The position numbers and the translations under genes were made by a program. Shown in pieces: positions 22,340 to 31,671 of a DNA stretch of 45,517 nt; positions within the stretch are counted from its first letter, which is position 1; each line of letters begins with the position of its first letter. Under the pieces are notes generated by a model, which saw only the letters and a list, made by a program, of their open reading frames with translations, made no database searches and was not told where the DNA came from. This stretch comes from Chara braunii (Eukaryota > Streptophyta > Charophyceae > Charales > Characeae), in NCBI GenBank assembly GCA_003427395.1, contig BFEA01000034.1:2799153-2844669 (forward strand). Reading direction: 5' to 3'.

Positions 22340-25276
22340 CTTCACGAGGCCAGCAATAATCATGAAAATACAATCAATCAAATTGAACATAGGCATGACT
22401 CTTCTTTCGATTCTGAAATACTCAAGTCTACTAATATCCACGAACTCGTGAGATGCATCGAAGCCATAAATTTTCCACGTTAATCGTTAGAAAGACCGAG
22501 GCGGAACGAATTCGTGAACTCTCCTGGCCGAGGCCTGTGAAGATAGTACAGAAAGACAGCCAGATGCAGACGAACGCAGACTTCAGGAGCGCTACCAAGA
22601 AAAACAAGTTAAAGAGGTGGTCACAAGCAAATCAGGTGCCGAAACGCCCAGGGGGTGAGGAACAAATCGAACAAGAGAGAAACTTACATCTTCATACACC
22701 TGCTTCATCTTCCTCTGCATTTCTTTCCACTCCTGGCCAAGAAGTTTTCCAATCTGCATGGTCGTCACGAGCGGCATTGATTATATTAGGCACAGCAGCC
22801 CGCCAGCGATGGAGGAACGAAAAAAACAGAAGGAATTGAAAGCCAAAAGGAATCATAAGACAGGACTTCGCAAGTGGTGACGAATCGAAAAACCCCTGGC
22901 ACTTTCCAAGCGAGAGCGCATAGAAAAGCCAGAACGTCAGAGGGATTGAAAGAAAACAGCTCATTTCCAGGAGAGCAGAAAGAGAAGCACAACCGAAATC
23001 TCTCTCCGAGCAAATGCTACCGGGTTATGTAATGTAAAACCGGAGCTAATAATTTCCAATGATACGCGGAAAATGACCGACGGAACTATGATACATCACT
23101 TTACAACGCTGGATACTTCATTGGTAAGGTAATCCCATAGTGAACGAGAACTGTCGGTCTCTTACCTCTCCGATACCGTAGGACTTGCCCTCCTCTTGGA
23201 GCTGAGGGCGGCGTTCATTAGCATATAAAAAGAATGCTGACGGTGGCTGCTTTGGCTTCTCGGGATCACGCTCACTTCTGCGGTCAGCAGACAGGCGAAA
23301 CAATGACATCAGACGACCATATAGCACTGCCCAGGCTCCACATTCATAATCCCTGACTAGTAAATTGCAAATAGAATTAATGCAGACAGAAAAGAACGGG
23401 TAGCGCGAGAAGGGGCAGGGGGAGGAGAGGTAGAGGGACGCGTAGGGAGATCGGAAAGACACGTTCGAGGATCACTCGCATGCAATTCAGTAACACGTTT
23501 GAGGCGACAGTGCAACTTCCAATGGCCCCAGCGGTCGAATATCGTACGTAAAATTCCAAGCGATAAAATATTATAAGTTGAGTGTAATGCGCACTTGAAA
23601 GCTCACCAGACCACAGCATCATACGCGCGCACCATGCAACGATTGTTGCAGCAACTAAGCATGCACACTTCTCTTCCTTCTACTTCTTTCCAGTTAATAA
23701 AAACCTCAAACGCGTTCGGAAATAGTCATTTTATTATTGTCAAACGGGTAGAGGGAAGCTGGGAGCAGCACGGATCAGTACCGCAGCCCTGCAAAAAAAA
23801 CTTTCAGAAGAAAGTTAATGAAATTCAACAACAACAACAACAACAACAACAGACTGTACAAAACATGGCCCCGGTATCTCAATTTTCAATTTCCATTCTT
23901 AGGCCAATTGGATTTTTCTAGTAGGTTTCTAGCCTCATTTTCATGAAATTTTCTGACGAGTTTTCTGAATGTACTCGTTATGGGACGCTGGGTCTGGTTC
24001 CCAGTTCGTGCCAATTTGTGAGGATATGGTTGTATCTATGGGACGCTGGACCCGGTTTCCAGCAGGTGTTGCTCCCCACCAATAGATGGAGCTTTGGTGA
24101 AAAAAAAAAAGAAAGATGGTAGTACAAAACAACACTGCTAATCGTGGCACCAACGACGCGGGCGACGATTACTTATATAAACCGTTGGATGCTCTTCAAA
24201 AGCACGAGACTCACCTCTTATGTTTTCCATCCTTGGCACCTTGCAGACTCTGTCAAACAGTAAAATACGCGAGAGAAAACGATCAGTTGATGCCAAATCA
24301 TTCATGGGCCCGATAGCGCAAGCTACTAGAAATCCATCTCGCAGCCCCCAGATGAACCATACCCCAATTCCACTGTTCAAAATCAGAATACCGACGCACC
24401 CCGTCAATCCGAGCTCATCACACATTTGCTCTTCCGGGCAAGAACCGATACAACGCAGACACACAAGAGCGCGGCACTGCCACGCGCCAACAATAGCCAC
24501 CCATCCACATTTACTTCTTTTTTTTTTCCTTTCTTTTTCCACATTTACCTCTTAGGTGTGTACGTTACAAGATCCAACCCAAAATTCACATACACTGCCT
24601 GGGTACGAGCGGAAAGCCAACATTCGTCTATTGAAGTGTTTCCTACAGATCTAGCACAATCAAATACACTCCGCGGAGCCAATGCGCATACATACCGCCT
24701 GGTGCTCTTCGTACTGACTCATGAGTTGCATCGCCATTTCCTGCCGCTGCTGCTCTCTATAAACTCTCAACGCCTCCTCTTCTTGCTTCTCTTTCTGGAT
24801 AATCTGCGAGATTTATTGACACTGTCAGATCGGAGAGCGTAATCGGACGGGCAAATCGAGTTCCTACTCGGCCACCAACTAGAAACAACAAAGAATTGAA
24901 GTCAATTCCCAATTACCGTAGTTTACTGTTTATATACACTAACTACTAGTAAGGCCGTCATGTCACAATAGCCCAAGCGAGACAAAACAAAAGCTGCTAT
25001 TTCTATCAAAACGGGACTAAATCATCGCAGAGCTATAGCTTCGGCCAACAAATCCCCTAAAACATCGAACGAGTTCAACTCGAGAGTTCGACGGCACTTG
25101 AAATGCCGCACGAGGCCGAAGGTGATGCGTCAAAATAAGCCTACAAACTCCATTATCACAACTACATCTGATCATCGCCATCACCGCCATCGCTGTCATA
25201 TACCGAAACGTGACCACCATTCCATAACCATATCCAGGACGAGATGTTTTTATCACCATTCTCATCATCATCCTTG

Positions 25277-25317
<41 letters not shown>

Positions 25318-27826
25318 TCATCATCATCGTCAGGCTTGTCGCCGTAGCACTCGAAGAATAGGCATCATGAAAATCGCTGTCGCGATGATCGCTGACATGT
25401 TCTTGGCCAGTGACGTACCTTATCATAGGCTTCTTTCTCGACCTTATATCTTTCGCTCTCGGAAACTGCAGCCACCTCGTAGGGCTTCCTCTCCGCTTCC
25501 GGCACGGCTTTCCAAGCTTCTCCAACGAGCTTACTAAAATCTACAAACCCCAAATTGGGGTTTGCATCCTTCATCTGCGAGGAAAACGAGCACAAACGTC
25601 GTCATCAGGACTGCCTGCACTGTAGAGCGGACAAAACAAGCGCGGACTTCATGAGAGGATCCGCACAACCTTAATTCTCTCCAAGCAAAACTGGACAAGG
25701 CTGTCGAAAATTTCTGCAGCAGTCATAAAACGAACAAAGAGTAGTTTTAATATTACGTATCTCCTCCAAACAGACCGACGATGTCATAGAGTAGGACAAG
25801 GACGCGCAGCGCAGTATCCCATGAACTACGAAAAAACGCAGATTTACCATTGATAAGTTACATCATTGAAGAGGGTGGGGAAGGGGGGGGGAAGTGGGGG
25901 GAGAGGGGGGGGAGAGGGGGAGGAAGGGTTCGAAAAACGGTTATGTGGGCACGTATTCCAAGTCCTGGGAAAAACATTTACAGACAGCCCAAGTTCAACA
26001 TTGCTACAGCAGGTAGACCACATCTATACCCTCCGCTTCCATCCAACCCAATCACCTGTCATTCTGACATCCGACAGCAGGGCACTGAGTGAAAAACAAG
26101 CGCCGCAAATGAAGCTCGCCTTTCGGAAGGGGGGGGGCAAGGGGGGAAGGGCCGGGGATAAGCAAAAGTGTTATGCCACTGAAGAATCATGTAGTCAAAT
26201 AGAGAAAATTTACTCAGCTACGGATGGAGTTGGGAAATGGTGCAGTAAGAAAACTGCCCTGCCCTCCAATTCCGCTCGGCGCGCAGCCTCTCCTTCGAGC
26301 TTCAAAAGCAGTGCGCCGTGTGGGTCGGGAGAGGGGGGGGGAATCAGGAGCTGCAAATGAAGCTCACCTTTTGACGGTTGTCCTTCGCCCACAACATGAA
26401 AGCGGTGAGAGGCTGTTTAGGCTTCCTTGGATCCTTCTTCTCCGCCTTCTTGGCTTTTTCACCGCCGCCCGCCGTCGGCTGCACTGGAATCTCAACATCC
26501 TAAACGGAAACGCCATAACAACGATGTATACGCCTCCCCTGTTAGACTTTCCGGGAGAGGGAAAGAGAAGAGTCGATGTTGCGTGTCAGAACACAAGAAT
26601 CATCTCCGTCTTCGTGAACGGAGGTAACAGGCTCACGGGAAAGCGACCCAAAAGGCAAAAAACGTCGACGGAATGTAAGTCTTTAGAGTGGACCAACTGC
26701 TCTTTCCCATTCAAAAACAACGAAACATGTACTTCATCAAGAATATAATCCTGCAAACACCACCGCAGTGCACAGATACACCCTCATCATGACGTCAGAA
26801 TATTACTTTTTTTCTACACAGTCATAATGTTCCCACAGTTTCATTTTTCAAAAAAAAAAAGGCAAAAGAAAAAAAAATCCCCCACGTTCCTGGAACTATG
26901 GGCAAAAGAAAAAATATCCACCGGTTTCCTGGCGCTTGCGTTCACCACACTCGATCTTAGCATTGCACTCTTCAAGCATCTATCGCAAAAGCAGAGCGCA
27001 TGACACTAGATAAGAAGAAGAAAGAAAAAAGCAGAGCGAATAACAAAAGAGCTGATGTCCTCTTCAGGGTCTACGACCATTAGCAAAACTGTCTTACAAT
27101 CAACGGATCATAAATCAAAGCAGGGCATATTAAGCTCACTACAGTCTTCCCCCGAATACAACGTACGGTCATTATAGCTGAATTTGATGTATCTTTCAGC
27201 CTAAATTCAGCTATAATGACTGTACGTTGTATTCGGGGGAAGACTTCCCCAGGCGGAAGAGAGATCTATCTCCCGTAAAAACTGCACATAACAAGATGAT
27301 AACATCCTCTAGACGGCTCGCGAAAAGAGACACCATTCCCGACACCCAGGTATTAACAAGGTAATAACATCAATGAACAAAACCAATAGCTTCCTCGATC
27401 GAAGGCAAATCAATCAACCAGCAAGGCAACAATCGCATCGATAACGCTCACCAGCCTCGGCTCAAACGCCATCGCCGTGTTCTTTGTCTGTTTCTTCCTC
27501 ATCTGCTTGCTGGCCTCGAGCATGCTTCTGGCCTCTTCCTTTTCCAAGAGCACTTTTTCAAGCTGCGCCGTCAATGTGACAACCTCGCTCTCTAGATGCT
27601 GGTTCCGCTGCTGCAGAGCAAGTTTTCCAGGAGTGGGAGGTGGTGGCGCTTTCTCGACAGGTTTATCCACCAATTTGCTAACCGGAGCGCTTGCATTTTT
27701 CTCCTTCTGTTTACGACCGCGGCCCTTGCCAGCACGAGGAGCCGCGGTTCCCGCCTCCGAAGCCATATCTACGCCTGCTACTTCAGGAGCATTCTCTTTA
27801 TCTCCACGATTCGCCATCGACGCCAT
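18523..27826 (-). CDS. 3xHMG-box chromatin protein, 12 exons, 497 aa
   Basis: Twelve coding exons on the minus strand join in one frame with GT-AG introns: 27826-27452, 26499-26368, 25574-25419, 24803-24696, 24249-24215, 23277-23166, 22753-22688, 21440-21375, 20972-20844, 20125-20007, 19372-19288, 18633-18523 (stop 18525-18523). Residues 1-125 are a basic, Ala/Pro-rich leader with a coiled coil at about 70-115. HMG box 1 is about 146-221 (KDPRKPKQPLTAFMLWAKDN; EAWKAVPEAERKPYE), box 2 about 273-348 (DPEKPKQPPSAFFLYANERR; GQEWKEM) and box 3 about 418-491 (DPNKPKRPQTAFLLF; LWKEYAEDMKAY). Charged linkers at 222-268 and 349-417 look helical. Order and length match plant 3xHMG-box proteins (about 450 aa in Arabidopsis), which bind DNA without sequence specificity and associate with chromosomes in mitosis. 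Intron phase is 0 except phase 2 after exons 5 and 10. I chose the ATG at 27826-27824, which is preceded by GAG. The 35 bp exon 5 is the least certain, but it is needed to keep frame and its sites are canonical. All three boxes keep their core Phe/Trp residues. Confidence 0.93.
20214..20275. repeat. 29 bp tandem duplication (period 33) in intron 9
   Basis: CTTGTATTTGCTGCTCGGGG and the following AAAGAAAAT occur at 20214-20242 and 20247-20275, separated by GCAT. The copies are identical, so the event is recent. Confidence 0.9.
20716..20779. repeat. 16 bp minisatellite, four copies, in intron 9
   Basis: Four head-to-tail units of CCTRTTGCCGTGTTAG at 20716, 20732, 20748 and 20764. The outer units have A and the inner units G at position 4. 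It is followed by TCACGGCAA, a short inverse of the unit's TTGCCGTG. Confidence 0.93.
21610..22590. repeat. Old duplicated segment in intron 7, flanking a retroposon
   Basis: About 21610-21805 and 22440-22590 share GAACTCGTGAGA, then AATTTTCCA, then AGAAAGACCGAGGCGGAAC or a close variant, AACTCTCCTGGCC, GAAAGACAGCCA and GATGCAGAC-AACGCAGACTTCA in the same order, with indels. The retroposon at 21807-22336 inserted at the downstream end of the first copy. The duplication is more diverged than the retroposon's own internal repeat, so it is older. Confidence 0.75.
21796..22347 (+). mobile_element. Poly(A)-tailed retroposon copy 2, 11 bp target-site duplication, with an internal duplication
   Basis: AGACTTCACGA lies at 21796-21806 and again at 22337-22347. 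The 530 bp insert ends in about 29 A. It carries two near-identical tandem copies (21851-22044 and 22045-22243) of a segment ending GGGACGCTGGACCCGTTTTC, then CTCCCCACCAATAGACGGAG, the same blocks seen at 11.9 kb and 24.05 kb. The two copies differ mainly in a C-run and a few substitutions, so the duplication is recent. It sits in intron 7 of the 3xHMG-box gene, antisense to it. No coding domain was seen. Confidence 0.78.
23856..24131 (+). mobile_element. Poly(A)-tailed retroposon copy 3, 10 bp target-site duplication
   Basis: GTACAAAACA is at 23856-23865 and 24122-24131. The 256 bp insert starts TGGCCCCGGTATCTCAA, has ATGGGACGCTGG twice (near 23980 and 24038), then TGCTCCCCACCAATAGATGG and a tail of A with a few G. 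It is in intron 5 of the 3xHMG-box gene, antisense to it. The shared start with the internal block of the 11.8 kb copy suggests a family 5' end or a shared truncation point. Confidence 0.75.
25254..25332. repeat. (CAT)n microsatellite in intron 3
   Basis: An imperfect CAT/CATT tract with about 16 perfect central units. It is intronic, so the Met or His runs it could encode are not translated. Confidence 0.95.
27143..27245. repeat. Near-perfect hairpin in intron 1 (43 bp arms, 17 nt loop)
   Basis: The left arm 27143-27185 begins AGTCTTCCCCCGAATACAAC. The right arm 27203-27245 is its inverse with a single mismatch. No flanking duplication is visible. It could be a tiny foldback element or a hairpin RNA precursor, since it would be transcribed with the host gene in either strand sense. 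Confidence 0.9.
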
Positions 27827-28255
27827 CTCCAAACAAATCAGGTACTCGGACGACGCGTCCCGGACTTAAGATCGAAACAACAGTGCTTACAATGACATAA
27901 AGAAAGCGAAAACCGATGAAAGAACACGTCAAGGGAAAACGCTACTTTGATGGAGGCGGTCTCTGATTTCCTTATCAACGTCCGCTCCCTCATCAGCTCA
28001 GAGACACTAGTCCTGGATATCTTGCCAGGGCAGCCTTTGTCTTCCGCTTCACCAATAGAGAACCGTCTCCCCTTCGCTTATCGATTCCAAAGCAAATTCC
28101 GCCCGCGCAACTTCAGCACCTTCTCCTTCACAGGCTTCTGTCCGACCTTGACTCGTCCGACACCGTCTTCTTGTCTCCGGTTCCTCCTCGCTGTTTCAAG
28201 TAGCCGGCCGCTGTCATCACTCACCCTTTCCCCTCTGATGTGTACCTACTGACGA

Positions 28256-28266
28256 CCCAACGGCTA
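28256..28266 (+). promoter_or_regulatory. Candidate MSA element upstream of the 3xHMG-box gene
   Basis: CCCAACGGCTA is an exact match to the plant mitosis-specific activator consensus YCYAACGGYYA, the MYB3R binding site. It lies 430 bp upstream of the start codon on the opposite strand. Function is inferred from the motif and from the mitotic role of plant homologues. Confidence 0.45.
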
Positions 28267-28552
28267 CGTCCACTAACACATACTGCCTGTCGCCGACTTC
28301 CTCCGGGAAGTCATGCCTCTCGATCGATACTTGCATCTCTACGTCAGCTTCTCCCGTGGGGCGCCCTTCGAGATCGACCACGCCTTAGGTACGCGAAATG
28401 GCATTTTGAAGACGGTGCGCGGGAAGAAGGCAATGGTCCCGGCCTACCAGAACCTCTGCGCTCTTACCGTCGATCTGCGTGTTCGCTATCGCGAAACCCC
28501 GTTTCCTACGTCCGATGCCTGTGTGGGGCTCCGGACCGCCAGAAGACTGTAC

Positions 28553-28563
28553 TAACCGTTGGT
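28553..28563 (-). promoter_or_regulatory. Second MSA-like motif
   Basis: On the minus strand this reads ACCAACGGTTA, 10 of 11 positions of YCYAACGGYYA, in the same orientation as the gene and about 730 bp upstream of its start. It might be beyond the promoter. The rest of 27850-28770 shows no gene or TATA box that I trust. Confidence 0.3.
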
Positions 28564-28772
28564 CCGTTCAAATTCGTCATTTCAAATTTCAACATTGAAA
28601 GAATCACTTGTCCCGCCTTCAACCCCGCACTCTGACAACGGTGACCCGCTACCTCCCGTAATGCCTGGGCGCTGAATGTTGCAGACAGACAAACCCACCC
28701 ACTCACTCCCTTTTCCGTTTTCAGGCCAGTTTCTTCACCGCCAACTGGGCCTGAAACAGCGACCTTAATGCA

Positions 28773-28960
28773 GCGGCCTAGCTCAGTTGGTCAGGCACGC
28801 AAGTGGCATTCAGGAGGTTGCGGGGTCGAGACCCATCCGGCCTGCGGCGCACTTAGTGCCAACCGACTGTGATAGTCCGCTTGATACCCCTGAACGGTAT
28901 TAGTAGGGTCTATGACCAACAGGGGTGTGAGTGTGAGTGTGAGCGTGAGTGGGTTGCGTG
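28773..28960 (+). mobile_element. tRNA-derived SINE, copy 1
   Basis: An A-box-like TAGCTCAGTTGG (28779-28790) and a B-box-like GGTCGAGACCC (about 28824-28834) sit at tRNA spacing. Acceptor and T-stem pairing are poor, so this is not a functional tRNA. A 25 nt stretch (28794-28818) between the boxes is identical to the copy at 30959-30983 on the other strand. The tail runs into a GTGAGT-type simple repeat (28925-28952), where I end the element. Confidence 0.68.
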
Positions 28961-29079
28961 CGGTGTGTGGGAGAGTGTTGGCCATAGCCACTGTTGCTAC
29001 TGGATGGGGGGGGGAGTGGGGGAAGTAAATGGGAGGCACAGCTTCTGGCAACATGCTCAGTCTTTGCGTTATCCACCCC

Positions 29080-29230
29080 CCCCCACTGGTGGACCCACCC
29101 TACCCCCTGACCTCCGCCCATTAGGGCCGGGGGCAACATGAGGTAGCTAGGCTGGCAGGGGTCCCCTGTATAGGCCGAGTACTGAGAGAAGAATATAGTT
29201 TAGTTTTAGGGGGAGGAGGGGAGGGAAACT
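29080..29230 (+). repeat. Dispersed repeat, copy A
   Basis: It shares CCCACT-GTGGACCCACCC, then CCCCTGACCTCCGCC, GGCAACATGAGGTAGCTAGG, CAGGGGTCCCCTGTATAGG and ATATAGTTTAGTTTTAGGGG with 31495-31671. Identity is about 95 percent apart from one 25 bp gap. There is no coding sense. From 29231 to 29860 the DNA is GC-rich with GGTCCTTGG-type imperfect repeats and no recognisable gene. Confidence 0.85.
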
Positions 29231-29860
29231 GTGACCGCACGGGGCGCGGGGGCGCAGCCAGGGGGTAGGAGATTGTACCCTTGGGGGTCACCATCAGGTC
29301 CCTGTGGAACCACCAATTCCATTACGCTAGGTCCGGGCCTAGGACCTGGGGGCCGAACCAGGCCCTTGGGACTGCCGGTAGGTCCTTGGCAAAAGGTCCC
29401 TGGGACTCCAGGTAGGTCCTTGGCCATCAGATCCCTGGGACCTGCCAGTGGGTCCTTGGCCCCGCAGCTAGGTGGCACCATGATGATACTGATGCCCAGG
29501 GCTCGGGCCGGCTTGAGGCTAGAGACAGCTTGAGGCCCGGGACTTGGGGGGGCTTGGGCACCTTAGGCGACCGGACGAGTTGCAGACACAGGCCCACAGC
29601 GGCAGGCCGTCGAACAAACTTGGTGAGGGAGACGTGGGACCAACCTGGCACTTAGCACTGCACAGTGTAAATAATCTCATATTGAGCGGTGGGACGGTGG
29701 GATCAACCTGGCACTTCGTGACAGCACAGTGGGACTATGCCCACTGGGCCATGGATGGCGATTGGCCTACCGGTAGTCTGTTTACCGCATATCCTGGAGA
29801 GGGGCTCCAGGCAAAGGCACAAAAGTGGGGTGGGATTCAGTAGGTAGGGGCTTCGTTCTA

Positions 29861-29930
29861 CGACCCTGGACTGGACTTGAAAAGCTTAAAAAAAAAAAAA
29901 AAACGACCCTGGACTGGACTTGAAAAAGCT
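29861..29930 (+). mobile_element. Second poly(A)-only retroposition scar
   Basis: CGACCCTGGACTGGACTTGA and the following AAAAGCT lie at 29861-29886, and again, with one extra A, at 29904-29930. A T and 16 A separate them. The pattern matches 14116-14171, with a longer duplication (26-27 bp). Simple tandem duplication with later A expansion is the alternative. Confidence 0.6.
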
Positions 29931-30233
29931 AAAAAACTGCCCCGGGTAGTCTACTAGTATGTAGGAAGATTGTCGGATGGATAGTTAGGGCTACATTGGA
30001 TAAGGAGGATGAGTTGGTAATCCCAATTCCTTAGAACTGCGTTTTTATAAGGTTATGTTAGAGTGGAAGTTAAGTTTTGGGAATGGTACAGAAAGAGTAT
30101 TTGACTTAGCTGTTTAGATTCTTTCCGTTAAGCTAAACCGGCTGATGCTGCCGGGATAACTCCGCGTTGAATTGTGAGGTCCCCAGCCTCCTACATGGTT
30201 TGATTGGTAATAAGATTGCCAGTTGTTGTTGGG

Positions 30234-30390
30234 AAAAAAAAAAAAAAAGTTATAAAAAAAAAAAAAAAAACAAGACCCAAGTCCGATTCCGTCCGGTCCT
30301 TGGCTAAGACCGGTTGCCTCACAACCTCAACCCAGCTTTAAATCGTTCGTCGACCGAAAAAGAGAGAGGGAAAAAAAAAAAAAAAAAACG
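30234..30390. repeat. Cluster of poly(A) tracts
   Basis: A tracts of about 15-18 nt at 30234, 30255 and 30371, separated by short unique DNA with TCGTCGACCGA-like words. They may be tails of unrecognised retroposons. No flanking duplications were found. 29931-30233 and 30391-30770 show no other feature. Confidence 0.6.
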
Positions 30391-30769
30391 CCAGACTTGA
30401 CTCATCGACGACCAAATCGAACGACCCGCTTGCCTAAGAGCGGTCAAGTTCAGGCTCCAGTCGTCGACGAACCCTTTTTCCCTGATTTTCATTGCGCACC
30501 GAGTTTTGTCGAGCTGGGGCAGTTTTTCTTTTTTTTAATTAAAATTAAAAAGGTTAATTCTTTTAAGCCCAACCAATTCAATTACCTGTCGAATCTGGAC
30601 AGGACTGCCTTTCAGGCCTTTTTTATTGTCATTATAGTATTATTACGGGGAACCCCGTAGCAGCCACATCCGCGCACAAGCCTCCAACGAGGGAACATGC
30701 GGGAGCTGCACCCACCAGCAGGTACGATACCTGCTACAGCAGGTGGGCGATACCGACTAGGGGTCAGCC

Positions 30770-30997
30770 CGTAGCATCAGGACCGAGCTTCTTCAATGGG
30801 CCAGTCACTGTGCCTCCCCTCCGGTCCCCTCCCCCTATAAACATCAGCAGTCCCTTCTCTACTCAATGCCACTCGGGGGGACCGACGACATATCTCTAGG
30901 TGGCGGGCGCCAAGCTTGCCTAGGAAGGTACATGAGGTCAATGGGGATTGAACCCAAGACCTCCTGAATGCCACTTGCGTGCCTTAGCCAGGGCAGT
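30770..30997 (-). mobile_element. tRNA-derived SINE, copy 2 (inverted)
   Basis: On the minus strand TGGCTAAGGC (30990-30981) is followed by the 25 nt shared with copy 1 and then GGGTTCAATCCCC (30955-30943), a good B box. The body continues toward about 30770 but has no clear end. A-box and B-box regions differ from copy 1 more than the segment between them. Confidence 0.65.
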
Positions 30998-31494
30998 TTC
31001 ATAGGAGAAGGAATAAAGAGGAAAAAAAAAACAAAAAAACTTGGAAGTAGTCTCTATAACCACCAGATACATTCTATGAGGTATTTGTGTGACTGTGCCC
31101 TGAGGGAGGGCGTTTATGGACGAACAACCCAAAAAAAAAAAAAAACGCCCCCCCCCCCCAAAAAAAAGCTCCCTTATTCTGTGATTGAGGGTGGGTACAG
31201 GGTGCTACAGCATCGAGACGTGCCACCCGTTAAATACGCCCTGCCTGGCTGACAGGGCACTACAACGAATGGGAACAAAAAAAAACAAAAAAAAGCAAAC
31301 TCTTCCACACATGGTTGCCAGGTACATTCCTCAAAGAACTGCTGCAACTTCCACCCTCGTGAGGGGCTTCCCCGACGTCCCTGCATTTGAAACTCTGTTT
31401 TTTTTTCCTTTTTTTTTTCTTCTTGAATCGTCGATTTTGATGACCTCCCGCTCTCCATTTTTGACCCATCCACCAATCCCCAAACGAACGATCC

Positions 31495-31671
31495 CCCCCA
31501 CTAGTGGACCCACCCTACCCCCTGACCTCCGCCGATTAGGGCAGGGGGCAACATGAGGTAGCTAGGCTGGCAGGGGTCCCCTGTATAGGCCGAGTACTGG
31601 TAGTTACATAGTGAAAGGTGAAACTGAGAGAAAAATATAGTTTAGTTTTAGGGGGAGGAGAGGAGGGAAAC
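31495..31671 (+). repeat. Dispersed repeat, copy B
   Basis: This matches 29080-29230 but keeps 25 bp (about 31607-31631) missing from copy A. ACTG occurs at both edges of that stretch, so copy A probably lost it by slippage between the two ACTG words. Confidence 0.85.

Noticed and set aside
25866-26360. 164-codon plus-strand frame in intron 2 of the 3xHMG-box gene
   Set aside because: It is driven by G-rich runs, lies in an intron and partly overlaps exon 2 on the other strand.
28773-28850. Functional tRNA gene
   Set aside because: A- and B-box words are present, but acceptor and T-arm pairing fail and a related copy exists on the other strand, so it is a SINE head.
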